Below are positions 26,864-37,033 of a stretch of 64,000 bases of DNA, in pieces. A program made the translations under genes and the position numbers. The DNA comes from Roseomonas sp. KE0001 (lineage in GTDB: Bacteria; Pseudomonadota; Alphaproteobacteria; Acetobacterales; Acetobacteraceae): positions 496,001-560,000 of the forward strand of contig NZ_RCVQ01000001.1 of the NCBI RefSeq assembly GCF_016107285.1, given 5' to 3'. Within the stretch, counting starts at the first letter, position 1. Every line of letters starts with the position of its first letter. The notes under the pieces are model-generated. The model did not search any database. It worked only from the letters and a program-made list of their open reading frames with translations, and was not told the origin of the DNA.

Positions 26864-29800
26864 ATGATTCCCCGCCTGACTGACCTGCCGTCCCCGGCCC
26901 CGCCTTCCCGGGCCTTCCTGGACGAGTTGCGGCTGCGGGGCTTCGGCGGCGACATCGCGCCCGGCGACGCCGACCGCGTGGTCATGGCGACCGACAACTC
27001 CATCTACCAGCGCCTGCCGCAGGCCGTGGTCTATCCGCGCGGGGCGGAGGATCTGCGGCGCATCGCCCGCGTCGCCGCCGATCCGCGCTTCCACTGCGTC
27101 GCCCTCGCGCCGCGCGGCGGCGGCACCGGCACCAACGGCCAGTCGCTGACCGACGGCATCGTCGTCGATGTCTCGCGCCACATGACGCGCATCCTGGAGG
27201 TCAACGCGGCCGAGGGCTGGGTGCGGGTCGAGCCCGGCCTGGTGAAGGACGCGCTGAACGCGGCGCTGAAGCCGCTCGGCCTGTTCTTCGCGCCCGAGTG
27301 CTCCACCAGCAACCGCGCCACCATGGGCGGCATGATCTCCACCGACGCCTGCGGCCAGGGCTCCTGCCTCTACGGCAAGACGCGCGACCACGTGCTGTCG
27401 CTCACCGTGGTGCTGATGGACGGCACGCTCTGGGAAAGCCGCAAGCTGGCGCCCGAGGAGCTGGCGCGCGTCACGCGGCGGCAGGACATGGTGGGCGCCA
27501 TCCACCGCGTCGCCGACGGCATCGCGCGGGAGGAGCGCCAGCTCATCGCCGAGCGCTTCCCGCCGCTGAACCGCTGCCTCACCGGCTACGACCTCGCGCA
27601 TCTGCATGACGCGGAAGGCCGCTTCGACCTGAACGCGCTGCTCTGCGGCTCCGAGGGCACGCTGGCGATGATCGCGGAGGCGAAGATCCGCGTGCTGCCG
27701 GTCCCCCGGTGCAGCGCGCTCATCAACCTGCGCTACGACAGCTTCGACGCCGCGCTGCGCGACGCGCGGGTGCTGATGGCGCTCGGCGCCGCCTCGGTCG
27801 AGACGGTGGATTCCAAGGTGCTCGGCCTGGCGCGCGGCGACATCGTCTGGGAGGGCATCCGGCAGTTCTTCCCCGACGATCCCGAAGGCCCGGCGGCCGG
27901 CATCAACCTGATCGAGTTCGTCGGCGACAGCGAGGCCGAGGTGCGGGAGAAGCTCGCCCCGGTCGAGGCGCGCCTCGCCGCCGAGGGCCGCGCCTCCGGC
28001 CGGCGCGGCCATACCCTGGCCTGGGACGGCGACGGCGAGCGCATCCAGGGCATGCGGAAGCGCGGCGTCGGCCTGCTCGGCAACATGAAGGGCGAGAGGC
28101 GGCCGATTCCCTTCGTCGAGGACACCGCCGTCCCGCCCGAGCACCTCGCCGACTACATCGCCGAGTTCCGCGCCGCGCTGGACCGGCGCGGCCTGGAATA
28201 CGGCATGTTCGGCCATGTCGATGCCGGGGTGCTGCATGTCCGCCCGGCGATCGACATGAAGGCCGAGGGCGCCGAGCGGATGATCCGCGAGGTCTCCGAC
28301 GAGGTCTTCGCGCTCACCCGCAAGTACAACGGCCTGCTCTGGGGCGAGCACGGCAAGGGCGTGCGCTCGGAATACGTCCCCGAGGTCTTCGGCCCGCTCT
28401 ATCCGAGCCTGCAGGCGATCAAGGCCGCCTTCGATCCGCGCAACCAGCTGAACCCGGGCAAGATCGCCGCCCCCGAGGGCGAGGCGCTGCTGGCCATCGA
28501 CCGCGTGCCGATGCGCGGCCAGCTCGACCGCACCATCCCCGCCGCCACCCGCGCCGCCTATGACGAGGCGCTGCACTGCAACGGCAACGGCGCCTGCTTC
28601 AACTACGACTGGCAGGACGCCATGTGCCCCTCCTTCAAGGCGACCGGGGACCGCCGGCATTCGCCCAAGGGCCGTGCCGGCCTGTTCCGCGAATGGCTGC
28701 GCCAGCTCGCTGCCGCCGAGGTCGATCCGGTGGCCGAGGCCGGGCGGCTGCGCGACGCCTCGGCGCTGGGCTTCCTGCGCGCCCTTCCGGAGCGGCTGCG
28801 CAACAGCCGCGCGCTGCGGCGCGGCACGCCGGATTTCTCGGCCGAGGTGAAGGCGGCGATGGATGGCTGTCTCGCCTGCAAGTCCTGCACCGGCCAGTGC
28901 CCGATCAAGGTCGATGTGCCAAGCTTCCGCGCCAGGTTCCTGGAGATCTATCACGGCCGCTATGCCCGGCCGCTGAAGGACTATCTGCTGGGCGGGCTGG
29001 AGCGGATGCTGCCGCTCGGCGCGCGCCTGCCGGGCCTGGCCAATGCGGTGATGGGCAGCCTGCCGGGGCGTGCGCTGGCGGCGAAGGCGGGCCTGGTCGA
29101 CGCGCCCCTCTTCTCGGGCCTCGACCTCGGGCGGGAGGCGGCCGCGCGCGGTGTCCGCCTGGCCTCCGCCGCCGCCCTGGCCGCCGTGCCGGAGGCGGAG
29201 CGCGAGCGGCATCTCGTCATCGTGCAGGACGCCTTCACCAGCCATTTCGAGACCCGGCTGGTGCTCGACCTGATCGAGGCGCTGAAGCTGATGGGCTTCA
29301 CGCCCTGGCTGGCGCCCTTCCGCCCGAACGGCAAGCCGCTGCACGTGCACGGCTTCCTCGGCGCCTTCCGCCGGCAGGCCGAGGCCCAGGCCGCCCTGCT
29401 GCGCGCGCTGGCCGCGAGCGGCATCGACCTCGTCGGCGTCGATCCGTCGATGACGCTCAGCTACCGCAGCGAGTATCCCGGCATCGGCGTCGAGACGCCG
29501 CCGGTGCTGCTGCCGCAGGAATGGCTGGCGCGGCGCCTGCATCTCATCCCGGCGCGCGAGGCCGGGGAGGGCTTCGCCCTGCTGCCGCACTGCACCGAGC
29601 GCACCAACGCCCCGGCCGCGGTGAAGGACTGGCAGGGTGTCTTCGCCCGGCTGGGCGCGCCGCTCACCGTGCTGGCCGCGGGCTGCTGCGGCATGGCCGG
29701 CACCTTCGGGCACGAGGCGGAGCACCGCGCCGTCTCGGAGCAGCTCTATGGCATGAGCTGGAAGACGCATGTCGCGGCGCGGGGCGAGCGGCTGCTGGCC

Positions 29801-29929
29801 AGCGGCTATTCCTGCCGCAGCCAGGTGAAGCGCCTCGACGGGGTCACGCTGCGCCACCCGGTGCAGGCGCTGCTGCTGCGGCTGCGCGAGGCGCCGGCGC
29901 GGCCGGCGACGCTGCCCGAGGCGGCCTGA
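26864..29929 (+). CDS. ydiJ: FAD/4Fe-4S oxidoreductase, YdiJ-like D-2-hydroxyglutarate dehydrogenase
   Basis: Large protein of 1021 aa, close to the 1018 aa of E. coli YdiJ. The N-terminal half is a VAO-type FAD domain (PRGGGTGTNGQSLTDGIVVDVSRHM near 83-105) followed by the FAD-oxidase C domain (YGMFGHVDAGVLHVRP, WGEHGKGVRSEY). The C-terminal half is ferredoxin-like: a Cys-rich segment CNGNGACFNYDWQDAMCP, then CLACKSCTGQCP with C669, C672, C675 and C679, and a CCG-type domain ending in GCCGMAGTFGHE. YdiJ relatives oxidise D-2-hydroxyglutarate or similar D-2-hydroxy acids. ATG 26864 is 105 bases after the crotonase gene. Substrate is inferred from the family. Confidence 0.9.
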   Translation: MIPRLTDLPSPAPPSRAFLDELRLRGFGGDIAPGDADRVVMATDNSIYQRLPQAVVYPRGAEDLRRIARVAADPRFHCVALAPRGGGTGTNGQSLTDGIVVDVSRHMTRILEVNAAEGWVRVEPGLVKDALNAALKPLGLFFAPECSTSNRATMGGMISTDACGQGSCLYGKTRDHVLSLTVVLMDGTLWESRKLAPEELARVTRRQDMVGAIHRVADGIAREERQLIAERFPPLNRCLTGYDLAHLHDAEGRFDLNALLCGSEGTLAMIAEAKIRVLPVPRCSALINLRYDSFDAALRDARVLMALGAASVETVDSKVLGLARGDIVWEGIRQFFPDDPEGPAAGINLIEFVGDSEAEVREKLAPVEARLAAEGRASGRRGHTLAWDGDGERIQGMRKRGVGLLGNMKGERRPIPFVEDTAVPPEHLADYIAEFRAALDRRGLEYGMFGHVDAGVLHVRPAIDMKAEGAERMIREVSDEVFALTRKYNGLLWGEHGKGVRSEYVPEVFGPLYPSLQAIKAAFDPRNQLNPGKIAAPEGEALLAIDRVPMRGQLDRTIPAATRAAYDEALHCNGNGACFNYDWQDAMCPSFKATGDRRHSPKGRAGLFREWLRQLAAAEVDPVAEAGRLRDASALGFLRALPERLRNSRALRRGTPDFSAEVKAAMDGCLACKSCTGQCPIKVDVPSFRARFLEIYHGRYARPLKDYLLGGLERMLPLGARLPGLANAVMGSLPGRALAAKAGLVDAPLFSGLDLGREAAARGVRLASAAALAAVPEAERERHLVIVQDAFTSHFETRLVLDLIEALKLMGFTPWLAPFRPNGKPLHVHGFLGAFRRQAEAQAALLRALAASGIDLVGVDPSMTLSYRSEYPGIGVETPPVLLPQEWLARRLHLIPAREAGEGFALLPHCTERTNAPAAVKDWQGVFARLGAPLTVLAAGCCGMAGTFGHEAEHRAVSEQLYGMSWKTHVAARGERLLASGYSCRSQVKRLDGVTLRHPVQALLLRLREAPARPATLPEAA

Positions 29930-29986
29930 CGGACAGGCCGGCCCCAGGCGAACAGGTCAATCGGGCGGGGTCATCGAGCAGGCGGG

Positions 29987-31228
29987 TCAGAACCGCTCCG
30001 GCCGGTAGGGCTCCGGGTCGATGAACGGGGTCTCGCCCGCCATCATCGCGGAGAGCAGCCGGCCCGTGGTCGGGCCCAGGGTCAGCCCCTGATGGGCGTG
30101 GCCGAAGGCGCACCAGGCTCCCTCCTGCCGCGGCAGCCGCCCGATGATCGGCAGCATGTCCGGCGTGCACGGGCGGACGCCGAACCAGGGCCTCTCCTCC
30201 ACCTGCTCGCCGAGGGGGAGCAGCGCGCGGGCCGAGGGCGTGGCGCGCTCCAGCTGGATCGGCGTGGGCGGCGCGGCGTCGCCGGCGAATTCCACGCCGG
30301 TCGTCAGCCGGATGCCGCGCCGCATCGGGATCAGCCCGTAGCGCAGGTCGGCGTCGAAGATCGGATGGTTCAGCACCGCATTGCCCTGCATCGTGTAGTG
30401 CAGGTGGTAGCCGCGCTTGCCGAAGAGCGGCGCGTTGTAGCCGAGCGGCCGCGTCACCTGGCCCGCGGCGGCGCCGAGGGCGATCACCACGTGGCGCGCC
30501 TCCACCGGCCCCGTGTCGGTCCGCACCTGCCAGCCCGCGCCCTGGCGGCGGAGCGTCGCCGCCTCGCCGCGCAGCAGCCGGCCGCCCTTCTCCTCGAGAA
30601 GCCGGGCATAGGCCGTGGTCAGCCCGTGCGGGTCGCTCACCGAATAGGGGTCCGTCCAGTGGATGGCGCCGGCCTTGCGTTGCAGAAGGTGCGGCTCGGC
30701 CTCGGCCAGCGCCTCGCCGTCCAGCAGGCGGTGGCCGACGCCGAACTCGGCCCGGGCCCGTTCCGCCTCCCGCCGGGCCGCTTCCAGCGCGCCCTCCTGG
30801 CCGTAGATCTGGATGAAGCCCAGCGGCCGCAGCAGCTCGGTGGCGCCGGCCTCGCGGGCCTGGGCCATGTGGTCCTCGAGGCAGCTCGCCACCAGCCGCG
30901 ACTGGCCCAGCACGGCCTTCAGGTAGCGCTCCGGCGCCGAGTTCCACCAGTAGCGCAGCAGCGGCGAGGCCAGGCGGGGCATGGCGAGGGGGTGGAAGGA
31001 GACATCGACCGAGCGGTTGCGCGCGACGCGGGACAGCTCCGCCAGGGCGCGCGGGAAGGGGTGGGGATAGACCGCCTCCCGCTGGATCAGCCCGGCATTG
31101 CCGAAGGAGGCGCCTTCGCCCGGTCCCTGCCGGTCCACCAGCGCCACGTCCCATCCCCGCTGCCGCAGATGCAGCGCCACGGAGACGCCGACCATGCCCG
31201 CGCCGAGCACCAGGGCGGTGTCAGCCAT
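29987..31228 (-). CDS. FAD-dependent D-amino acid dehydrogenase-like oxidoreductase (DadA family)
   Basis: DAO-fold flavoprotein of 413 aa. The dinucleotide motif VLGAGMVGVSVALHLRQRGWDVALVDRQGPGEGASFGNAGLI is at the N-terminus, and FGVRPCTPDMLPIIGRLP with GHAHQGLTLGPTTGRL is at the C-terminus, as in DadA. These enzymes oxidise D-amino acids to 2-oxo acids, passing electrons to the respiratory chain. I chose ATG 31228 (MADTALVLG) with AGGA upstream rather than ATG 31246. It sits next to a divergent LysR/SDR/RraA cluster on the other side, but no direct coupling is visible. Confidence 0.88.
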   Translation of the reverse strand: MADTALVLGAGMVGVSVALHLRQRGWDVALVDRQGPGEGASFGNAGLIQREAVYPHPFPRALAELSRVARNRSVDVSFHPLAMPRLASPLLRYWWNSAPERYLKAVLGQSRLVASCLEDHMAQAREAGATELLRPLGFIQIYGQEGALEAARREAERARAEFGVGHRLLDGEALAEAEPHLLQRKAGAIHWTDPYSVSDPHGLTTAYARLLEEKGGRLLRGEAATLRRQGAGWQVRTDTGPVEARHVVIALGAAAGQVTRPLGYNAPLFGKRGYHLHYTMQGNAVLNHPIFDADLRYGLIPMRRGIRLTTGVEFAGDAAPPTPIQLERATPSARALLPLGEQVEERPWFGVRPCTPDMLPIIGRLPRQEGAWCAFGHAHQGLTLGPTTGRLLSAMMAGETPFIDPEPYRPERF

Positions 31229-31402
31229 CACGACGATCCTTTCCATCCAGTCCGGCGAGGGCGACGACCCTCTGCCCGGAGGGCCGCTGTCCCGCGGCGC
31301 GTGGCGTGTCTTCCCGAGCGGGCCGGAAGTCTCGCGCCACCGGTCTCCAGCCCGGCTTTGTACACCCCTGCCCGACCTGCGAAAGGGGGGCGGCGTCGCA
31401 AA

Positions 31403-32269
31403 TCAGCCGAGCTCGCGCCCGGCCTGCCAGAAGGCCTCCACCAGCCGGCCGCGGGCGCCGCCGCGGGCCCAGATCAGGCCGATCCGCCGCGGCGGGAAGG
31501 GGCGGGGCAGGGGATGCTTGGCGAGGGCGGTCCCGGCCGGCCAGGGCGGCGCCCAGTCGGGCACCAGGGAGACGCCGAGGCCGCGATCGACCAGCAGGGC
31601 GATGGCGTCCAGCGCGTCCAGCTCGATCCGGTCGCGCGGGCGGATGCGCGCCTCGCGCAGATAGCGGTCGGCGAGGCGGCCGCCCCACTGGTTGCGGTCG
31701 TAGCGGATGAAGGGCTCCTCGGCGAGCAGGCGGTGAGGGGCGCGACCCGCCAGGGCCGCCGGCGCCAGCACCACCAGGGGCTCCTCGCGCAGCATCCGCC
31801 ATTCGCAGCTCTTGGGCAGGGCGAATTCGGGCTGCACGATCATCGCCGCGTCGAGGTCGCCGGTCAGGACGGCGCGGTAGAGGTCGGTCGAGATGCCGGG
31901 CGAGATATGGATCTCGAGGTTCGGATAGGCGCCGGCCATGCGCGCCATCATGCCCGGCAGCAGGCCGGTCAGCGCGGTGGCGATGGCGCCGAGCCGCAGC
32001 TCGCCCGCCAGCCCGCCCCGGGCGGCGCCGTCGCGCAGGTCCCGCACCTCGCGCAGCAGGGCGCGGGCGCGGTCGAGGATGGCCAGCCCCGCCTCGGAGG
32101 GGGCCACGGCGCGGCCGGCCCGCAGCAGCAGCGGCGCGCCGAGCTCCGCCTCCAGGGCGCGGATGCGCTGCGCCAGCGCGGCCGGCGTCAGGTGCAGGCG
32201 GCGCGCCGCCGCGGCGATCGAGCCTTCCTCCACCACGGTGACGAAGCTGTCCAGGAAGCGCGTGTCCAT
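31403..32269 (-). CDS. LysR family transcriptional regulator
   Basis: LTTR of 288 aa. The winged HTH is FLDSFVTVVEEGSIAAAARRLHLTPAALAQRIRALEAELG, followed by a LysR substrate-binding domain. ATG 32269 gives the standard MDTRFLDSF start; a GTG at 32281 is possible. It is divergent from the SDR-RraA-Bug receptor genes with 110 bases between, so it probably controls them in response to the substrate or product. Confidence 0.92.
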   Translation of the reverse strand: MDTRFLDSFVTVVEEGSIAAAARRLHLTPAALAQRIRALEAELGAPLLLRAGRAVAPSEAGLAILDRARALLREVRDLRDGAARGGLAGELRLGAIATALTGLLPGMMARMAGAYPNLEIHISPGISTDLYRAVLTGDLDAAMIVQPEFALPKSCEWRMLREEPLVVLAPAALAGRAPHRLLAEEPFIRYDRNQWGGRLADRYLREARIRPRDRIELDALDAIALLVDRGLGVSLVPDWAPPWPAGTALAKHPLPRPFPPRRIGLIWARGGARGRLVEAFWQAGRELG

Positions 32270-32379
32270 CGGCCTGCTCACGAGAGAGTGGAAAACCTAT
32301 CTTCCGAAAGCGGGAATGGAAGGGTTTTTCTTTGCCCTCGCCGGCACCAGACTGGCCGCGAGACGATAGGAGAGCAGCC

Positions 32380-33168
32380 ATGGATCTGGGCCTCAGGAAC
32401 AAGGTGGCGCTGGTGCTCGGCGCCGGTGGCGGGCTGGGCGGGGCGATCGCCCGCTCCCTCGCCGCCGAGGGCGCGAAGCTGGCGCTGGCCGATATCAGCG
32501 CCGAAGGGCTGGCGCGCAGCGCCGAGGCCGCGCGGGCGGCCGGCGCGGCGGCGGTGATGACGCTGGAATGGGATCTGGCCGACCTCGCCGCCATCGACGG
32601 ACAGGTCTCCCGCATCGAGGCCGAGCTGGGCCCGGTGCAGGTGCTGGTGAACAACACCGGCGGCCCGCCGCCGACCCCCGCCTCCGGCCAGGACCCGGCG
32701 CTCTGGGCCAAGCACTTCAACGCCATGGTGCTCTCGGTCATCGCGCTGACCGACCGGGTGCTGCCCGGCATGAAGGCCGCGCGGTGGGGCCGCATCGTCA
32801 CCAGCACCTCCTCCGGCGTGGTGGCGCCGATCCCCAATCTCGGTGTCTCCAACGCGCTGCGCTCGACGCTCGTCGGCTGGTCGAAGACCCTCTCGCGCGA
32901 GGTGGCGCGGGACGGCGTCACCGCCAACATCATCCTGCCCGGCCGCGTCGCCACCGACCGCATCCGCTTCCTCGACGAGCAGAAGGCGAAGCGCGAGGGG
33001 CGCAGCGTCGAGGAGGTCGCCGCCGAGAGCACCGGCTCCATTCCCGCCGGGCGCTACGGCCGGCCGGAGGAATACGGCGATGCCGTGGCCTTCCTGGCCT
33101 CGGAGCGCGCCTCCTACATCACCGGCTCCGTCATCCGCGTGGATGGCGGGCTGATCGCCAGCATCTGA
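32380..33168 (+). CDS. SDR-like oxidoreductase lacking the YxxxK motif
   Basis: Rossmann-fold protein of 262 aa. The cofactor motif is VLGAGGGLGGAIARSLA, NNTGG replaces the usual NNAG, and the C-terminus ends ASYITGSVIRVDGGLIAS. At the catalytic position the sequence reads NLGVSNALRSTLVGWSKTL, so the expected Tyr and Lys of YxxxK are not there. This matches the BKR-like group of SDR relatives known for an imperfect catalytic tetrad. ATG 32380 has AGGAGA 6 bases upstream. It is the first gene of a probable SDR-RraA-receptor operon. Confidence 0.87.
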   Translation: MDLGLRNKVALVLGAGGGLGGAIARSLAAEGAKLALADISAEGLARSAEAARAAGAAAVMTLEWDLADLAAIDGQVSRIEAELGPVQVLVNNTGGPPPTPASGQDPALWAKHFNAMVLSVIALTDRVLPGMKAARWGRIVTSTSSGVVAPIPNLGVSNALRSTLVGWSKTLSREVARDGVTANIILPGRVATDRIRFLDEQKAKREGRSVEEVAAESTGSIPAGRYGRPEEYGDAVAFLASERASYITGSVIRVDGGLIASI

Positions 33169-33179
33169 GGACCACCGCC

Positions 33180-33899
33180 ATGTCCATCGAAGTCGCCCCG
33201 CTCGATCCGAGGATCATCGAGACCCTGTCCGGCATCTCCACCGCGACGCTGACCACGGTGCTGCTCAAGAAGGGGCTGCGCAACGTGTGGATGCGCGGCA
33301 CCCGGCCGCTGAAGCCCGGCCAGCCGCGCCTGGTCGGCCGCGCCTTCACGCTGCGCTTCGTCCCCGCCCGCGAGGATCTGGCGACCCCGGCCTCCTGGTC
33401 CAACCCGATCTCGACCCGCAGCGCCATCGAGGCGATGCCGGAAGGGGTCATCGTCATCGCCGACGCCATGGGCGTGACCGATGCCGGCATCTTCGGCGAC
33501 ATCCTCTGCGCCCGGATGGCGAAGCGGAAGGTGGCGGCGCTGATCACCGACGGCGTGGTGCGCGACGGCGCCGGCGTCATCGGCACCGGCCTGCCGGTCT
33601 GGTGCCAGGGCAACGCGGCGCCGCCCTCGGTCGCCGGCCTCACCTTCATCAACTGGCAGGAGCCGGTGGGCTGCGGCGGTGTCGCCGTCTTCCCCAACGA
33701 TGTCGTGGTGGTGGACGATGACGGGGCCGTGCTGATCCCCGCCGCGCTGGTCGATGAGGTGACCGACCTCGCCGCCGAGCAGGAGGCGCAGGAGAGCTGG
33801 ATCATGGGCGAGGTGGAGCAGGGCGCCGCGCTGCCCGGCCTCTATCCGCCCAACGCCGAGAACAAGGCGCGCTACGAGGCCAGCCGCCGGAAGGGCTGA
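33180..33899 (+). CDS. RraA-like aldolase/decarboxylase
   Basis: RraA-fold protein of 239 aa. ITDGVVRDGAGV carries the Arg-Asp pair that in 4-hydroxy-4-methyl-2-oxoglutarate/oxaloacetate aldolases binds substrate and metal, and GDILCARMAKRKVAA precedes it in the expected place. Such proteins usually split 2-oxo acids and are often mislabelled as ribonuclease regulators. It follows the SDR gene by 11 bases with GAGGA upstream. With an SDR-like protein and a Bug-type receptor it suggests uptake and breakdown of an organic acid; the substrate is unknown. Confidence 0.87.
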   Translation: MSIEVAPLDPRIIETLSGISTATLTTVLLKKGLRNVWMRGTRPLKPGQPRLVGRAFTLRFVPAREDLATPASWSNPISTRSAIEAMPEGVIVIADAMGVTDAGIFGDILCARMAKRKVAALITDGVVRDGAGVIGTGLPVWCQGNAAPPSVAGLTFINWQEPVGCGGVAVFPNDVVVVDDDGAVLIPAALVDEVTDLAAEQEAQESWIMGEVEQGAALPGLYPPNAENKARYEASRRKG

Positions 33900-33991
33900 C
33901 CGGACGGGCGCCAGCCCCCCGCCGAAGAAGGGGGAGGCGCCGCCCGCGCGCGGTATCCCCGCGCGCGTATCAAGGGAAGAAGGACCGAGAG

Positions 33992-34981
33992 ATGACAATG
34001 ATCCGCCGCCGCGCCCTGGCCGGCCTGGGCGCCGCCGCCCTCGCCGCGCCCTTCGGGGCCCCGCGCCACGCCGCCGCCGCCGCCTGGCCGGCCGAACGCC
34101 CGATCCTGGTGGTGGTGCCCTTTCCGCCGGGGGGCGGGGTGGACCAGATGGCGCGCGTCATCCTGCCCTATGTGCAGAAGCACCTGCCGGGGGCGACCTT
34201 CGTGGTCGAGAACCGCCCCGGCGCCGGCAGCCAGATCGGCATGGAGTTCGCCTTCACCGCCCGCCCGGATGGCTACACGCTGGGCGCCGTCACCTCGCCG
34301 GCGCTGATGACCATCCCCTTCGAGCGGCCGGTGCGCTACAGGGTCGAGGACTTCGTCTATGTCGCGAATGTCGTGGACGACCCGGGCGGGCTCTGGGTCG
34401 CCAAGGGCTCGCCGGTCCGCGACATGGAGGATCTGCTGGAGCGGGCGCGGAAGGACCCGGGCGGGCTGAGCTTCGGCACGACGGGCATCGGCTCCGACGA
34501 CCATCTGGTCATGCTGGAGATCGAGGAGGCGGTGCCGGGCATCCGATTCAGCCATGTGCCCTTCAACGGCGCCGCGCCGCTGCAGACCGCCGTGCTGGGC
34601 GGGCACCTGGATGTCGGCTGCTTCAATGTCAGCGAGGGGGCGCCAGGCTATCGCGACGGGCGCTTCCGCTGCCTGGGCCAGGCGGGCGCGCAGCGCGACC
34701 CCGCGCTGCCGGAGGTGCCGACCTTCACCGAGCTCGGCGTCAAGGTGGTGGCGGGCGCGCAGCGCGGCATCGTCGCGCCGCCCGGCATTCCGGAGGAGGT
34801 GCGGACCAGGCTGAACGCGGCCTTCGCCGCCGCCCTGGCCGATCCCGAGTTCCTGGCCGACGCAAAGCGGCTGCAACTGCCCGCGAAGGCCATGATCGGC
34901 GACGAGTATCGCCAGGCCGTGCTGGGCCTAGACGCGCGGCTGAAGGAGATGTGGGCGCGCAAGCCCTGGCGTGACCAGTAA
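33992..34981 (+). CDS. Bug/TctC family tripartite tricarboxylate transporter receptor
   Basis: Periplasmic binding protein of 329 aa. The N-terminus IRRRALAGLGAAALAAPFG is a Tat- or Sec-type signal. The mature part has the Bug hallmarks VVPFPPGGGVDQMAR and VVENRPGAGSQIGMEF. The TctA/TctB membrane subunits are not encoded here, as is common for Bug receptors. It is 92 bases after the RraA gene, across GC-rich inverted repeats (about 33907-33969), which may reduce read-through. Confidence 0.92.
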   Translation: MTMIRRRALAGLGAAALAAPFGAPRHAAAAAWPAERPILVVVPFPPGGGVDQMARVILPYVQKHLPGATFVVENRPGAGSQIGMEFAFTARPDGYTLGAVTSPALMTIPFERPVRYRVEDFVYVANVVDDPGGLWVAKGSPVRDMEDLLERARKDPGGLSFGTTGIGSDDHLVMLEIEEAVPGIRFSHVPFNGAAPLQTAVLGGHLDVGCFNVSEGAPGYRDGRFRCLGQAGAQRDPALPEVPTFTELGVKVVAGAQRGIVAPPGIPEEVRTRLNAAFAAALADPEFLADAKRLQLPAKAMIGDEYRQAVLGLDARLKEMWARKPWRDQ

Positions 34982-34985
34982 GGCC

Positions 34986-35008
34986 GGGGGGCTTTGACCC
35001 CCCCCTTT
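34986..35008. terminator. Bidirectional terminator between Bug receptor and aminotransferase
   Basis: GGGGGG-CTTTGA-CCCCCC(CC)TTT forms a G:C stem with a 6-base loop and a short T-run, lying between two convergent stop codons. Confidence 0.7.
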
Positions 35009-35011
35009 GCC

Positions 35012-36196
35012 TCAGCCCGCCGCGGCCAGCGCGCCGCTGCGCTTCCAGGCGCGCAGCCGCTCCAGCGCCTCCTCCAGCACCGATTCGCGCTTGCAGAAGG
35101 CGAAGCGGATGAAGTGCCGCGGCGCATCCGACCCGGCATAGAAGGCCGAGACCGGGATGGCCGTGACCTTGGCCGCCTCGGTCAGGTGCCGGCAGAAGGC
35201 CACGTCGTCCCCGGCGAAGCCCAGGGTGGTGAAGTCGCAGGTGATGAAGTAGCTGCCCTGGGTCGGCAGCACGCCGAAGCCCAGCTCGGACAGCCCCCTG
35301 GCCAGCAGGTCGCGCCGGGCCTGCAGCTCGGTGGCGATGCCGGTGAAATAGGCGTCCTCCTTCGCCAGCCCGAGCGCCACGGCGCGCTGCAGATTGGGCG
35401 CGGTGGTGAAGGTCAGGTTCTGATGCGCCTTGGCGACATTGGGGGCCAGCGAGCGGTCGGCGGTGATGTAGCCGACCTTCCAGCCGGTCAGGCTGAAGGT
35501 CTTGCCGGCCGAGCCGATCCGCATGCAACGCTCGCGCATGCCCGGCAGCGTCATCAGCGGGATATGCTTCCAGCCGTCGAAGGTGAGGTGCTCGTAGACC
35601 TCGTCGCAGATGGCGTAGGCGTCGTGCCGCTGCAGCAGGTCGGCGATGAAGGCCAGCTCCGCGCCGGTGAAGACCTTGCCGGCCGGGTTCATCGGGCTGT
35701 TGAGCAGGATCGCCTTGGTCCTCGGCCCGAAGGCGGCGGCCAGCTCGGCGCGCGGCAGCTCCCACTTCGGCGGCGAGAGGCGCACCAGGCGCGGCACCGC
35801 GCCGAGCAGCTTCACCACCGGCAGGTAGGTGTCGTAGAGCGGCTCCAGCAGCACCACCTCGTCGCCCGGATTGAGCACCGCCATCAGGCAGGCGATCAGC
35901 GCCTCGGTGGCGCCGGAGGTGACCACCACCTCGGCGTTCGGGTCGATCTCCAGCCCGTAGAATCGGCGATTCGCGTCGGACACCGCCTGACGCAGCTCGG
36001 GCAGGCCGGTGAGCGGCGGATACTGGTTGCGGTTGTCCAGCAGCGCCTCGGCCGCGGCGCGCACCACGTCTTCCGGACCTTCGTAATCCGGGAAGCCCTG
36101 GCCGAGGTTGATCGCGCCATGCTGTTGCGCGAGCGCCGACATCACGGTGAAGACGGTGGTGCCGGTGGCGGAGAGCAGGTCGTTCTGCGGCTTCAT
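35012..36196 (-). CDS. Class I/II pyridoxal-phosphate aminotransferase
   Basis: PLP enzyme of 394 aa. INLGQGFPDYEGPEDVVRAAAEAL and YPPLTGLPELRQAV at the N-terminus match methionine/kynurenine-type aminotransferases (YbdL/KAT group) more than plain AspC. The catalytic Lys is in SAGKTFSLTGWKVGY. NSPMNPAGKVFT and the C-terminal IRFAFCK bind PLP and the substrate carboxylate. ATG 36196 gives MKPQNDLLSATGTTVF. It is divergent from glnB with a 341-base gap. Exact amino-acid specificity is not readable. Confidence 0.9.
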   Translation of the reverse strand: MKPQNDLLSATGTTVFTVMSALAQQHGAINLGQGFPDYEGPEDVVRAAAEALLDNRNQYPPLTGLPELRQAVSDANRRFYGLEIDPNAEVVVTSGATEALIACLMAVLNPGDEVVLLEPLYDTYLPVVKLLGAVPRLVRLSPPKWELPRAELAAAFGPRTKAILLNSPMNPAGKVFTGAELAFIADLLQRHDAYAICDEVYEHLTFDGWKHIPLMTLPGMRERCMRIGSAGKTFSLTGWKVGYITADRSLAPNVAKAHQNLTFTTAPNLQRAVALGLAKEDAYFTGIATELQARRDLLARGLSELGFGVLPTQGSYFITCDFTTLGFAGDDVAFCRHLTEAAKVTAIPVSAFYAGSDAPRHFIRFAFCKRESVLEEALERLRAWKRSGALAAAG

Positions 36197-36876
<680 letters not shown>

Positions 36877-36888
36877 GCGTGGAATTCC

Positions 36889-36913
36889 GGCCGGTGCCGA
36901 TCTGGCGCCGGCC
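36889..36913 (+). terminator. Hairpin between glnB and glnA
   Basis: A 10-bp stem (one G-U pair) with a 5-base GATCT loop, starting 12 bases after the glnB stop. No T-run follows. It may act as an attenuator or RNA-processing site between the two genes. Confidence 0.45.
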
Positions 36914-37033
36914 TGGCTGAAGGCGGAAGGACGGCGCAGGAGCGCCGGACGCCGCCGGCACGGAAGCAGGCGGAAGCCGCGCCGTGTCGACTGTTACTGT
37001 CAGAGCGTCGTTTGGGGAACAGGATCGCACACG

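Noticed and set aside
25595-29857. A 1,420-codon open frame on the minus strand opposite the YdiJ-like gene
   Set aside because: It is an antisense shadow: very high GC removes stop codons, the translation is rich in Arg, Gln, His and Gly with no domain, and the plus-strand gene has full family motifs.
33907-33969. Terminator between RraA and the Bug receptor gene
   Set aside because: Two GC-rich inverted repeats are present but one is imperfect and neither has a T-run, so it is only mentioned, not listed as a terminator.
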